Assembly (NCBI GenBank): GCA_002917775.1 | Contig: KZ627149.1 | Span: forward strand, 694,526-758,525 | Reading direction: 5' to 3' | From: Glaciozyma antarctica PI12 | Lineage: Eukaryota > Basidiomycota > Microbotryomycetes > Kriegeriales > Camptobasidiaceae | Length of the DNA: 64,000 nucleotides | In this document: piece after piece, positions 22,717 through 37,200 of the stretch | How positions within the stretch are numbered: position 1 is the stretch's first letter | How the letters are laid out: each line of letters opens with the position of its first letter | Notes under the pieces: generated by a model | Told to the model about the DNA's origin: nothing | The model's input: only the letters and a program-made list of their open reading frames with translations | Database searches by the model: none | Made by a program: the position numbers and the translations under genes

Positions 22717-24333
22717 GGGTCGGTCGAGGGGTGGTGGTGTGTGCTTGCTGGGGAGGCGATCTGGAGGAATGTTGTCTGGAGGCGGCGCGGAGATGGTTAG
22801 CTCTGCTGCGTCAGGGAGTGACTGGCGGTACTCACGATAGGCCGTGTACTTTTGTGTGTAGGTGCGCTGTGCGAAGGTCTTGTAGCTCGGTTCAAAGAGA
22901 TCGATGGAGGAAGAGAAGCCTTTCCAGGGGAGAAGTTGCCGCCTGCGCCGTTCCTTCCGGCCCTGTCTGCTCCGACTTCACTTCGGTATTTTGCGGGCTT
23001 CTCTCTACTGTAAACAGGACGCTGGAGAAAGATACGAAAGGTCTGGATCTTGCATCAAAGGTGGACGTCCGCGGACCCAAGAGGAGAGATCGCGAGCCAG
23101 ACCGAGCTCCGCCCGTTTCCGATCTGCCTCCCTCCTCTGCCCAAGATCTCGCAACGCACTACTCAGTTTGCCCCGTTTGCTAGGCTTTAACAACAATGGC
23201 AAGGTACCAGGACCTTCGGGGCTCCTCTCATTCCTGCGACGGGGCCTCCTTCCGCTCGGCGTGCACGCGCCCGGAGGCCGGTTTCCGAGCACGATTGTAT
23301 ACCCTCACAGGCCTCACAAGCCGTACGACTCCCGCCTCGCACTACAGAAGAAGTTCTCGCTCGGCTTGAGTGCAGCCGCGAAATCAAAGTCGTTCCGAGC
23401 TGCCGCCTGAGCAATTTGGTCAGGTCGCTTCGTCAACTCCTTTGTCGGGACGACGCACCTGGTCCCCGGTCTCTGCTCAAAGCTGCGCCAGAGCGAATGG
23501 CAGCTCGTCTGTGTCCCGCAAGATGGGAGGGCGAAGCTCCCTGTTCGAACGCGGACAACGCCCTCACGAATCGCTGCCTGCGAAGGATCAGCTCGTCGGC
23601 CGAATCAAGCTCTACTTTGACTCGCAGTACGAAATAGGCGATCCCATGCAGGAAAGAGCAGTTGAATTGGTGCACAGGGCAGTCCTCCTTCGTCGAACGA
23701 TGGGATCTCGGTCCCCTCGAACACGGAGGAACCTGTCTGCGAAGCCGCTGTTTGAGCATTGGTGAACGGACCGGTCGATCAAGCGCTTCTAGAGCAGTCG
23801 CTCGAGTGGGATTCGTAGCGCGTGCCTGATTGTGAGCCCTGAAAGGCGAGCAGGAGAGAGAGAGACCTTGTTGAGAAGCCTTCATCCCCGGAAAGCGTGG
23901 AGCGCCGGCCTCGATTCTGTTCAAGTTGCACAAACCAGCTGGTTCTGAGATATGCTGGCGTTTCAGCTTTCCTGCAGCAGGCCGACGGTTGGAGGACGAG
24001 AACTGCGAAGGGCAAGCGCTGCGATCCTTCGAGCGCCTGGAGACGAGAGCTTTGCCAAGGGGAGACCCAGACGCGCAAACAACAGAGCAGAGGGAGCACC
24101 TAACGCTGTCGGGTGTTTGGAGCTGAGTGGGAGGAGGAAGAAGAGCTCACGATCCGTCGAAGTCGAACGACAACACAGGTTCTCCGAGACTCCGAGGCTC
24201 TCCCTCTCCCCACCTCTTGTCAACCCAAACAGCTCGTCAGCCCACCCTCGTTAGATACCCGGGTATCCTCGCACACAGGCAGCACCGTACCGACCCTTGC
24301 GGCAAACTCCCGCCGACGGGCCTCGAGCAAGCC
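22717..24333. other. 1.6-kb gene-poor region
   Basis: This is the longest stretch without a confident gene. The left 260 bp probably hold an upstream exon and intron of the - strand gene ending at 21859. The remainder up to HUT1 has short ORFs on both strands with unconvincing composition. I searched by eye for tRNA, snRNA and SRP or RNase P landmarks and found none. It may be a long 5' leader or promoter, or contain an unrecognised non-coding RNA. Confidence 0.4.
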
Positions 24334-25583
24334 ATGAATCCTCTCGCTCAGATCTCTCTCTGCGTAGGCGGCATCTACGCCTCCTTCTTGATATGGGCTT
24401 TGGTGAGCTGTCTCCTTGTAGTGCGGAGCTGAGCGCTAGCTGACCCTCGAGCGTGCAGTGTCAAGAACGCCGTACGCACCCAGCATCTCGAGAGCTACGT
24501 GGACGCATTGCTGACCTCTTCCTCCTCTGCAGTCTCCACGACGCCGTACGAAAGCATCGCCTACCCCACCACGGACAAGTTTCGCTCCGTCCTCTTCCTC
24601 AATACCGTCCAATCCCTCTTCTCCGCCCTCTCCGCCCTCCTCTTCCTCACCATCACCAAACGGCGACCTGGCGTGTCGTGGCGAACGGTGGTGGGCCTCC
24701 CAACAGCGACGAAGGGAGCCAAGGGACACAACCCGCTGGACCTGAGCCGGACCGCAGACCAGTCGGCAGCTAGCTTGCTCAAGTCGTACGCGTTCATCTC
24801 GGTCGTCTCGTCCATTGGCGTCCCCCTTTGGCTTCCTCGCCCTCTCCCACATCTCTTTCCCGACTCCCGACCTCGGCAAATCATGCAAGCTCGTCCCCGT
24901 CATGCTCATGAACATCGCCCTCTACCGCCGCAAGTTTCCTCTCCACAAGTACGCGCTCGTTGCGATGGTCACCGCGGGAATTTTGGGCGTTCATGGCGTT
25001 CAAGGAAGGAGGGAAGAAGACGGGAGGACGGGAGACGAGCAGTGCGTTAGGACTGGGACTATTGACGATCAACCTCCTCCTCGACGGCGTCGTCAACTCG
25101 ACGCAAGACCAAGTCTTCTCGCTCTACAAGCTGGACGGACCTCAAATGATGTTCTTCATGAACGTCTTCTCGACCCTCCTCACCTCCATCGCCCTCATCT
25201 TCCCCACCTCCCTCACCCCCTCCTTCCTCGTCCCCACCCTCGACTCCTCCCTCCTCGAACCCGCCTACAACGCTCTTTCCTCGGCTCTCGAATTCATCGC
25301 GACCCACCCCACCGTCACGCGCGACATCCTCCTCTTCTCCCTCACCGGCGCCGTCGGCCAACTCTTCATCTTCCTCACCCTATCGACGTACGGCTCCCTC
25401 ACCCTCGTCACCATCACCGTTACGCGCAAGATGGTCACGATGCTCCTGAGCGTCTTCGTCTTTGATCATTCGTTGACGCTCGGGCAATGGGGAGGAGTAC
25501 TGATCGTATTTGCGGCGATAGTGATGGAGGCGGAGGTGAAACGGAGGGAGAGCGCGGCGAAGAAGCGGTCAAAGGCGGGCTGA
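24334..25583 (+). CDS. HUT1: HUT1-type UDP-galactose transporter homologue, two frame breaks
   Basis: A nucleotide-sugar transporter of the SLC35B1/HUT1 family acts in the ER membrane. Two small introns split the start ([27 protein letters not shown], then [16 protein letters not shown]). Several hydrophobic helices follow, with the diagnostic loop [14 protein letters not shown] and later [32 protein letters not shown] and [19 protein letters not shown]. The end is a Lys/Arg-rich tail ([14 protein letters not shown]), as expected for ER retrieval. The reading frame breaks twice by one extra base: near 24822-24826 (a run of five C) and near 24985-24990. Conserved sequence continues directly across both breaks, so introns do not explain them. 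Sequence error or a recent lesion is likely. Confidence 0.85.
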
Positions 25584-26493
25584 ACGAACGATTTTAGAGG
25601 TCGAAACATATATTGGCGCGCCGAGTGCGAAGTGGCGATATCCTCCTTCGTTACCCCAGGACCTGCTTGCTTGCGTAACCTGCTCGGAACGTAGTCTGCT
25701 CGGCGTGGGATCACGACCAGCTCGTCCGCGTGCGGAGATGAGCGCGGTTCATCTTTGCCAAGTCTCCGACCTACTTGCTCGCACACCCGAACTTGCACAA
25801 GCGCCTTCTTTCCGTCAACGCTCTTGCTGCATTCGGAATGACAGCCGTCCCCGCGCCGCCATCGCTCCCTCGCAGCTTTCGACGGACAACGTTGCACACG
25901 AAATCAAACTCCTCCCATCCTTTCCTTTCTTCGCAGTGTGTCCCACTCTCGAGTACTCTTTACAAATCCAAATCCTTAAGCAGCAAGGGGCAAGAGCGCG
26001 AAGCACCCAACTCCGCGACGCGAAACGCGAGAGCTACGACGAGACCCCTTCGCCACCTTGTCCACTCTCATCCCCGCGCTCTGGCACCCACGTCGAAGTT
26101 CACCCAGTCAATACCTTAACTCCTACATCCAAGTATTGGCAACGGAGACGGAACGGTCGAGGAACTTCGGCCGCTTCCCTCGCTCGCTCCGACGGTCGTC
26201 GCTTCCCCGCTCTCGGTTTCTTCTCTCGCTTCGTTTTCGACCTGTGAGCTTCGAGCACGCATAGAAGGTGTGAGAGCGTATTGAGGAGAGCAGGACAGGA
26301 CGGCAGGAGACGAGAGATCGCACGAACGCCTGCTCCGCTCTCCAAGTCCCTCCCCTCCGACGCGCGCTCTCGACGACCACTCCTCCATCTCTCGCCCAGC
26401 CCGCGCAGAAAAGCAGCCGCTCTCAAAAAGCTCGCTGGATGTGGGAACCAATTTTGTTGCTCCTTCAGCGACCACTAAACGACTTAGAACCCT
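25584..26493. other. Convergent intergenic region with a weak coding signal
   Basis: About 910 bp lie between the stops of HUT1 (+) and ATP2 (-). From about 25930 to 26264 the + strand reads plausible protein (ILKQQGARARSTQLRDAKRE, then in another frame LSTLIPALWHPRRSS and YLNSYIQVLATETERSRNFG), but with a frame change near 26045 and no recognised family or clear start. I leave it unannotated as a gene. Confidence 0.35.
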
Positions 26494-28884
<2,391 letters not shown>

Positions 28885-29051
28885 CTTGTAATGAGGTGCT
28901 GAGGTTGCTGAAGGGAGAGCGTTGGAGGCTAAATTCTCCAGAGTCCTCTTTCAACTTGACGCTGTGAAGATCTCGTTTAAAAAGTACAAGCGAAACTCCA
29001 AAAGTCGCTCTCGCCGTCGATAACCAACGTCGACTTCAACACTCCGCTACG
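28885..29051. promoter_or_regulatory. Divergent promoter region of ATP2 and the CBP6-like gene
   Basis: Only 167 bp separate the ATP2 start (28884, -) from the start at 29052 (+). Both encode respiratory-chain functions, so shared control is plausible. No specific activator site was identified; the inference is from position. Confidence 0.55.
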
Positions 29052-29488
29052 ATGGCTGCTCAAACTCAATCACTCCGCCGTAGCTTCCTATCAGCAGCAC
29101 AGTCTTGGCCAGTCGACAAATTACGTCCAACTCTCAACTTTGGATCAGCTCTTCAAGCCGCGACAACCCGCATCTTCGACAACCCCTCCTCCTCGGACGC
29201 AGCTATCAAGCAGCTCTCCCCCTCCCAGCTCCTCAAAGCCGAACGCACCTTTCTCAGCTTGCAGAACCTCATGACCGATACGGCGCGCAACGCTGTACGT
29301 TCTCCGAGCTCGTTTTCCTCTCTCGATCGGAGCTCACTCCCTTTGCTCGATAGTACCCGATCACGAACAAGACGTTGACGCCGGCGTCGTTCCCAAATCA
29401 CTACGAACGCCTACGCAAGGGGATCGAGATGGCCGAACGAGGGGAAGGAGTCAAGCGGGGATGGTTCAGCTGGATCCGATGGAAGTGA
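29052..29488 (+). CDS. CBP6: CBP6/UQCC2-like cytochrome b assembly factor
   Basis: Two exons (29052-29294 and 29354-29488) give 125 residues. The N-terminal block LRRSFLSAAQSWPVDKLRPT followed by a helix with LGSALQ-like spacing matches UQCC2/MNF1 (YRRFL...WPVD). The C-terminal part YPITNKTLTPASFPNHYERL, then RKGIEMAERGEG, matches the yeast Cbp6 ending (Y-P-AGNPQYYQRLI). Cbp6/UQCC2 binds the mitochondrial ribosome tunnel exit with Cbp3/UQCC1 and chaperones newly made cytochrome b into complex III. The assignment is by eye over a short protein, but both ends agree. It shares a promoter region with ATP2. Confidence 0.68.
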
Positions 29489-29543
29489 GCGATGGAGAAG
29501 GGAACGAGCTGTAAATGTATCATCGCTGCAGGGATACGAGGGA

Positions 29544-30891
29544 TTATCGCTTCTTTCCATGACTGTGCTTCTTCACTTTGGCGTCGTGCTCGGTTAGGAA
29601 CCCGCCGACCGAGAGCGCGTCCCTCGCCGCTGCGTTGATGTGTTTGAATCGATCTGCGCCGAGTCTGCGAGGAGGGTTTAGCTGCAGAGTAGGAGGGAAG
29701 AACGAGGGAGAGCTTACTGGATCCCACCGTACCATCGCGAGACGACGACGACCACTTCTTGCACCTCCTGCGCGACAAGTCAGCTCGTACTCCGGCTCAA
29801 ACCGCAGCAGAATGAAGGCACCAGTAGAGTGAGGAGGTGCGCAAGCCGACTCCCCGCTGCGTTCTCCCCATCATCGTCGTTATCTTGCAACGAAAGGCCG
29901 TCCTTGGTGATACGATACGCCGATATATTGTGCCTGTCGTCGCACAAGATCAGCTTCGTCTTAAGTCCTTTCGAGCGAAGAGGAACGCACGTAGCCTTTG
30001 CAATCTTCTTGTCCGACAAGAGCTCCGCCATGACCAGCTCGACCTGCTCAACCTCGCCATCAGCTCGCGACCCTCCTTGCGAAAGCCGCAAAAACGCACC
30101 TCCTCCGCCGAATGCACCTCTGCACAATGTCCCACAAACACCTAAGCACACGCGCATCAGTTTCTCCTCCCTCGAAGCGCAAAGACGAAAGCGAAACGCA
30201 CCGACTTGCGATCCACCACCGGCTCGCTCGACCAGATCTTGGGGCATTCAACCGCCTTCTCCCTCTCCCTCGGCCCCTCTTTCGCCTCCCACACCTCCCA
30301 ACTCTCCACCAACCCTTCCTCCTCCCTGCTGCTCTCAACTTCCGCTGCCCGCTCCTCATGCTCTGCCACCCTCTCCTCGTGTTCCCCAACCCTCTCCTCC
30401 TCCCCCCTCTTCCCCTCCTCCACTCTCTCCCCCACCCACTTCGCACAAACCTCTCTAACCCACTCGACCCCCTCAAACAAACACACCTCCCCCCTCCATT
30501 CCACCCCCTCCCCCGTCTCATGCATAAAGCACCTCAGTACGCTCGCGAACAAAGCGGGAGAAACGAGGTAGGACCCCAAGTAGATATCTTGTAGTTGGAT
30601 TAAGGGAGGGGAGGAAGAGGGGTAGGAAGGGGGGAGGGAGAGGAGGAGGTGTAAGGCGGTTGAGTCGGGGAGGGTGGTGGTGAGTTGGAGACGGAGGGGA
30701 GGGGGAGTGGAGCGTGGGATGCGCGAGGGAGGGGGAGTGTGGAGATGGAGAGCGGGGGTGGTGGTGGAGTAGATGGCGGTGAGGGCTTCGAGCTCGTCGG
30801 CGAGGGAGGAGGTGGAGGGGGAGAGGGAGAGGGAGGAGAGGAGGAGGGTCAGGCTGTCGTCGAAGCTGTCGTCTAAGTCGTCGTTTGACAT
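29544..30891 (-). CDS. YIH1: IMPACT/YIH1 homologue (RWD + UPF0029)
   Basis: The N-terminal exon encodes an RWD domain (ADELEALTAIYS ... PPSYPSSSPPLIQLQDIYLG) preceded by an acidic MSNDDLDDSFDDSL. A long Glu/Arg-rich linker with repeated EHEERVAEHEERAAE follows. The C-terminal UPF0029 domain is spread over several exons (FVGHCAEVHSAEEV, HNISAYRI, DDDGENAAGSRLAHLLTLL, VVVVVSRWYGGIQLGADRFK, INAAARDAL) and the protein ends in a His/Lys tail. The family binds Gcn1 and restrains activation of the eIF2alpha kinase Gcn2. Domain order and length fit well. Its stop is 55 bp from the CBP6-like stop on the other strand. Confidence 0.9.
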
Positions 30892-31227
30892 GGTGATACG
30901 GCGTGGGCGCAGAGGGGAGCGAGAGGGAGCAGGAGGAAGAGCAGGAGGAAGAGGAAGCTTGCCGAGATCTCAGCAGCCAAGTTTAGGGGTTTCATTCTTT
31001 CGCTCTTCTCTTCCTCTCTTCGCGTTCTCATTCCTCGGTCGATGTTGAGACGGAGGTTCGAGTCGGCGCACTCCAGTCAAGTGCATCTGAGAACGCCAGC
31101 GAGCTCGCAAGCAGGTGGATGAAAGGCGAGGGCTTGTCGTCAACCAGCCGATTCCGAAAACGAATGCAATGCAGAGTGTCCATCGACGAGAATGTCCGTT
31201 GTGTACGTAGAAGAATGGAAGGGGGTC
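30892..31227. other. Intergenic region
   Basis: This 336-bp spacer between two tandem - strand genes holds the YIH1 promoter and leader and the 3' untranslated part of the chitin synthase gene. No other feature was seen. Confidence 0.5.
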
Positions 31228-34200
31228 TACAAGCGACCTTGGAGGACTCCATCGATCGACGAGTTGATAAAGTCCTTCCTGGGAGCGAGGTCGGCGTTCG
31301 GGAAGAGCGCCGCGATGCCTTCGCGCGCTGATCGTTTCGTGACTTGCATCTGCAGAGAATGAGACGAGTCAGAAAAGTCCCAGTGAGGATAGCCAAGGCA
31401 GACGCACGAGATCTTGATGAGCGAGGTACGACTTGAGCGTGGCGACGATCTCCTCGTCGGTCGGGCTTGCGCTTTCGCTGACGCCGAGGGAAGTAGGGTT
31501 GGGCGAAGTGAAGGGGTTCATCGAGTAGACGCTCGGAGCGCCCTGAGTGAAGCCTCCATAGCCCGACAAGCCCGACATATGCGAGTCGCGTCGGTTGAAC
31601 GGAGCTGGCGGAGGAGGTGCGAAGCTCATCTGGCTCGGCGCAAAGCTCATCTGGCTCTTTCGTTGCGCGAGAGGAGCAACGAACCCTCCGCCGTAGCCAA
31701 AGTCGGAGCCTCCGTGCGCGCTTCCGGGTCCTGCACCGTAGCCGAACGAAGGCATGCTCTGCATGCTCGGGTACTGGTTGAACGTCGTGCGAGAGCCGGT
31801 GCGAGAGTGCGTCGTATCGCGGTAGTAGTCGGCTCCGCCTTGGTACGAGCCCGCCGGGAGCTGGTGCTTGGTGGCGAGGGAGAAGCCGGCGGTGGACTGG
31901 GTTCGGCGAGATTCGACCGAGTGGATGGATTTGCCATCGTCGTCGATAAGCGCAGCCTGATAGTCTACGCGAGGGATCAGTACGGTTTTAATGGAGCGGA
32001 GGCCTGCGGAAGAACGCACCGGCGAACTTCTTCATTGGGATCGACCTCTCGTCGAACGCCTCGTCCTCGTTCTGGAGAATCTTCTTCGACCTACCCTCAC
32101 CGACGACGACGCGAGTGGATCCCCACGTAAAGCTGCGAGCGAGCTCATTAGCTAGAGCTCGGAAGAAGCACTGGGGCCCAGCTCACTCGTCGAAGCACCA
32201 GAAGCTGTAGACCGGCAGAATGAAGCTGTAGACGGGGTACGCGAGCTGCATATGTCGTCAGCAGGAGTTCCAGTGAGCTCAAAGGGCTGCACGCACGATG
32301 TAGATGACGAGCCATCCCTGCAGGCGCTGGTCAGCGAGGAGCTCTTAAGCGGTCAGCGAGTCCGACTCACAATGAACTGCCACTGCCGCTTGAGCAGAAA
32401 GATGATGGCTTGAAGTCCGTACACCTGAGATAATGTGTCAGCTTCGGCCACGGGAAGGAAAGCAAAAGACGCACAGCACCCAGCATGATGAGAGAAATCA
32501 TCGGGACTGCCGACGATCCCGTAGAGACGGTGACGATCAAGTACACCTGGAGGAGTAGGTCAGCAATCAGAAGGTCAGGGCATCGCTCGAGACTCGGGCT
32601 CACCAAGTAGACGAACGTGGCCGGCAAAATGAGCGTTCCGATGAGATCTGCGAGATGTGTGAGCGACAGCACCGAGGAAAGCAGAAAGCGAGAGCGTACC
32701 GATCATCACGACGAATCGCATGCCAAAGCAGCAGAATCCGCACATGTCGGGAAGGAACATGAGCTCCGCGAGGTTGTGAACCGTCGAGTTGATCCATCGA
32801 CGACGTTGCGAGAGCAGAATGGACCAGCGGTCGGGAGCGACCGTCATCGCCAGCGCGTCCGGAGTGAACTTGGTCTTGTAGTTGGGGACTGGCGGTGGGC
32901 GTCAGCTTAATCTGGGAGCAGCTAGGTGGCAGCAAGGGCGCACAGTGCTTGAGAATCAGCGTGGTGAGGTAGCGATCCTCGCCAAGCGAGAGAAGGTTCT
33001 TCTTGTGCAGCGTGTCGAGATTGCACTGCGCGTATAAAGTCGTCAGCAGGTAGGAGAGAAGGCTGATGGAAGTTGCGAACCTCGGAGTACTCGTCGATGA
33101 TCAGGGAACTGATGAGCAGGGGCTTTCCTTTGTCGGCAGATCGGAGGCGGTACATCGTGAAGCTGGAACAGAATACGCGTCAGCGTGTCGTGTAGCTATG
33201 AGGAGAAGAGACCGCACCATCCAGGAAGACAGGTGACCGAACCGAACAAGCTCTCGAAAGCCTTCGAGAGATGATGGCTGATAAAGTACTCGTAGACCCT
33301 GAACGTAGGTCAGTATCGCGCTCCACGTCGGCGAGGCAGACGAGCTCACTGGATCATCGTCCACCAAGACGCTTGCTCGTTCTCGAGCTTCGTTTCGCCG
33401 CAAATGCCGATGATCTTCGAATCGTCGGCTGTGCACGAGACCAGGCGATTGAGCGCGTCAGCTGCGACGCTAGTGTCGGCGTCGATAACGAGCATGTACT
33501 GGCGCAGGAGAATCAGCATCGCGTTGAGTCTATGAAGGCGCCACCACTCACCTCGTAAAGCTGAGGATCCACTCCGATGACGTTCTTGATCTGATGGTAC
33601 ATCTCGAGCTCGAGCGGGTACATCTCGCTGTCAAAGTGAACGCGGTTGAGGAAGCGCATCGCAAGGATCTGCGAGTCTCGCTTTCCGCGGTTTCCAGGTC
33701 GAGAGCGTTCCGAGGGGCGACCGACTTTAGCGACGACGATATCTGCAAGAAAGGATTAGACGTCGCTCGTTCAAGTGCGAAAAAGAGACCGGCGTACAAG
33801 GAACAACGTCTGTAAAGGCCGGGCGTCAGCAGCTGCAAAGTCGCGAAGGGTCGAAAAGACTCACGGCCGTCGATTTCGTACAATCCGCTCCAAACCTTGC
33901 CGTAGTTGAGCTGCTTGGAACCCTCCGAGACCGACTTGAACATCAACGGATCTGGGTCGACGTCCTGGTCGACGCCGAGAATGTCGAGAACGATGCGAGG
34001 CGTTGGGCGGTCGTTTCCGGAACCGATGATCATGCCGTCGCAGATGATGAAGAGAAGCTTGCGCTTGTCGTCGTAGGTGAGGGTCGCGAGCGAGTCGATC
34101 GTCTTCCTCAAACTCTCTTCTCCCTCCGTGTAGCAAGGGACTTGGCCTGCGGACGAGACGTCAGGAACGCCGCAGGAAGAGGAAGAGGAAGACGCACAGA

Positions 34201-37200
34201 TGACGAACTTGTCTCGAAGCTCAGGAGAACGCTTCGAGCCGAGCTGGAGAGCGGCGAGGAACTTGGAGAGAATCACGGCGACGAGGATGATCGAGAAGGT
34301 GAGGAGGAGGTACGGCTGGACTTGGCATCGGGGCGTGAGGCGGAAGTCGGTGTCGCCCTGGTAGAAGAGCGTCTGGATGCAGGCCATGTTGATTGCCAGC
34401 GTCGTCGGGTCGAGGTTGAGTTCCTTGACGGCGCTCGTGATGTCGGTACCGGGCTGGCCTTGCCAAAGGTTTGCGAGATCCGTGTCGAGAAAAGCGAAGC
34501 CTGGGTTGTTCGGAACGAGCGTGATCTGCGAGAACTGCTTTCAGCGAGGACCGACAGCACAAGGGGGGGAGGAGAACGCACGGTGTTGAAGTACGACGAA
34601 AGATCGTAAACGCCGCCCTCGTAAATCGTCCAAAGTCGACCATCACCTTCCGCCTCAATCGCAATCTTTTTAGGAGCCCAGACGAGCGGCCCCTTGCGGA
34701 ACGTGGTCATTTTCGGCAGGAAGGTGGAGAAGTACCAGTCCGAGTTGTAGAGCTCTGAGCTAGTCACGCTTTGCTGAGAGCCCGACGTGTGGATGGCAGC
34801 TGCAGCGGGAAGAGGTCAGCCACGAACCAAAGCGTGTTAGGAAGTCAGCGCACTAGGAACATCGGCGGTGAAGTTCTGCGCAAAAGAATGAGGTCAGCGG
34901 CGCCGTCAACCTTCGTCACAACGAGCGAGATTCACCAGGAACTGCAGCGCAAGAGTCTGGTCGGTTACGAGGTCGGGGCACGCAGCGGTGAGCGGGCTGG
35001 GAGCAAGTTCGTCAGCTCGAGGCGAGAGAGCGCATTCGAAACGGTAACGCACATCGGGAAGTAACCCTCCAAGTCGAGACCGGCCAAAGCCCTGCGGAAG
35101 AGCGTCAGTACCGAGACTTCGAGCCGAGCAGCCTCGCTCACATCATGTCGTCCGTCGTGACGGGGTTCCCAATGATGTCGCTGTGTCTGCGAACGATTCG
35201 CGTTAGCCTCAAGCGCTAGAACGAACGAAGAAGCAACGCACTGGAGCTTGTAGAACTTGGTCAAGTCGTAGACGTTGCCCCGCAGCGACACCCAGTAGTC
35301 GTTCGTCCCCGTGTGGAAGCCGACCTCCTGCGTGTTCCACGCCTTGTCGAAATTGGGGCAGATGAGCCTTCCGAAGACGACGATGTCTGCGAGCGAGGCC
35401 GCAAGTCAGCACGCAGGTACGAGCGCTAGCGTGATGGCTCACAGAAGATGACGATGCCGCAGAAGAGACCGATGAGCATGCAGAGCGCGACCTGCGGAAG
35501 AACGCAAGTTAGCGTTGGTTCGAGAAGAACGTAGCGACAGCCCGCTCACCTTCTCCCTCCAAGCCATTCGAACGTCGGGGCGCTTCATCCTCCCCAAGTA
35601 CTTGAGGCAGATGCTCGGAATCCACCAAGTCAACGCCCAGACCATGATGACCCACGTCCTCCGTCCTCTGCTCGTCGGAACCTCCTCGACCAAGACGTCC
35701 GGTCCCTCCTGCGGCATGCCATCGGCGCCAATGACTCCCTCCTTCGTTCGCTGCGGCGTGAACCCCGCCGGCGCCTCCTTGTCCGATCCCCAGACGTCGC
35801 TCTGCTCGCGCGAAGCTTGGACGTACCGCGTCGGCGCCGAGAGGTAGTCGCCTTGTGCGCCATAAGGATTCGCGCCTCGACCTTGAGCGTAGGGATTGCC
35901 GCTGAGGAGCAAGTCGTCCGCGCTGTCCGTCGCTCCGTACCCTGGGGTCCCCGGCTCCGCAGCCCAGTCGCCGCCAAAGGTACTGTGAGACACCGAGAAT
36001 CCGGGACGTAAGCTCTGGTCGCCCGGGCGAGTGAAGTTGCCCTCGCCGTCGGCTTCGGGAGCTCGTCGCGTCTCCGGAGGCTCATTCGCTCGAAGACGGT
36101 CCTCGACGATCCGCCAGGCGCGGTACGAGAGCCAGACGCGGTGGTTCCCCAGCGCGAAGTCGCCAGGCTGGCCAAGTCCCAAGCTCGTGAGGAAGTCCTG
36201 CACTGCCGACGGGGCCGGCCCTGCTCCTGCGATGCCGTGGCGCTGGCAAAAGAGCTCGTGGTCCACGTCGGTGATAAAGTCGACCTTTTTGCGCGCGACG
36301 AGTTCGGGAAGGAGGAAGGCGGAGATTTGGGCGCGAAGGCGGCGAGCGTCGACGGTTCCCGCCTGGCCAGAGTCGTTCGGGCGGAGGGAGATGACGGACC
36401 AGACGTGCGTTCGTTCGAGGAGGTTGAGAAGAAGGGAGAGGGTGGCGTTGACTTGGGAGGAGAGGGGATGGATCTCGAGAGGGTCGAGGAGAGGGGCCGT
36501 GAAGTCAACGTCGCTAGGAGTGATGGCGGGGGATGACTTGACGGGGGTAGGCCGACGGAGGGGTTGGTTGGAGACCTGAGCGGCGACGATAATGTTGTCG
36601 TCGAGAGGATGAACTTCGGCGGCGAGGGAGGGTCCCGAGAAGAGCTTCGAGATGAAGCCGTCGTCCGACGACCGGAAGAGGGCGACGAACTCGGGGTCGA
36701 GGGCGTCCAGATCGTGCTCGACGAATCCCGACGCGTCATAAGCGACTACGCCAGCGTAGTGCGAGATGCCGAAGGCCGAGCGCGCTCCTGGTCCGCCGGG
36801 CTGGGACACGAACGCGGTGTGGTCGCCAAAGTGACCGCGCAGCCCCTTAAGCAACTCTGCGTCCGCCTCCTCCGCCGAAGCTCCCCTCCGCACGCTCGAG
36901 CACGTCTTCGAAAGTCCTCCGAGAAGTCCTCCAGGCTTCCTATCTGCCTTGCCGCCGACTCGACCTCCTCGCAAGAGCTCGATCCTCGCGGAGCCGTCGG
37001 GCGGGATGACATCTGCGAGACGAACTCCGTCCTCCTGCGCTCTCGCCGCGATCCCTGCGTCGCCGTCGAACTCGTGCTCAGCCAGCCAGAACTGAACGAC
37101 CTCGTTCTGATAGTTGGCCTGGAACTCGTCGAAGCCATTGAGCGCTCGAAGGAGGGCGCCCGCTCCTGGTCGGTCCAGGACGCGCGAGTTGAAGCCCGGC

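Noticed and set aside
22980-24330. Possible structured RNA genes (snRNA, SRP, RNase P/MRP)
   Set aside because: No diagnostic motif such as the U6 ACAGAGA box, U1 ACTTACCTG or U2 branch-recognition sequence was seen.
24820-24990. An intron to explain the HUT1 frame breaks
   Set aside because: No suitable acceptor exists without deleting the conserved GKSCK loop.
25705-26247. A 180-residue + strand ORF as a complete gene
   Set aside because: No ATG context, family or splice pattern supports it; only a fragment looks coding and is reported as a weak finding.
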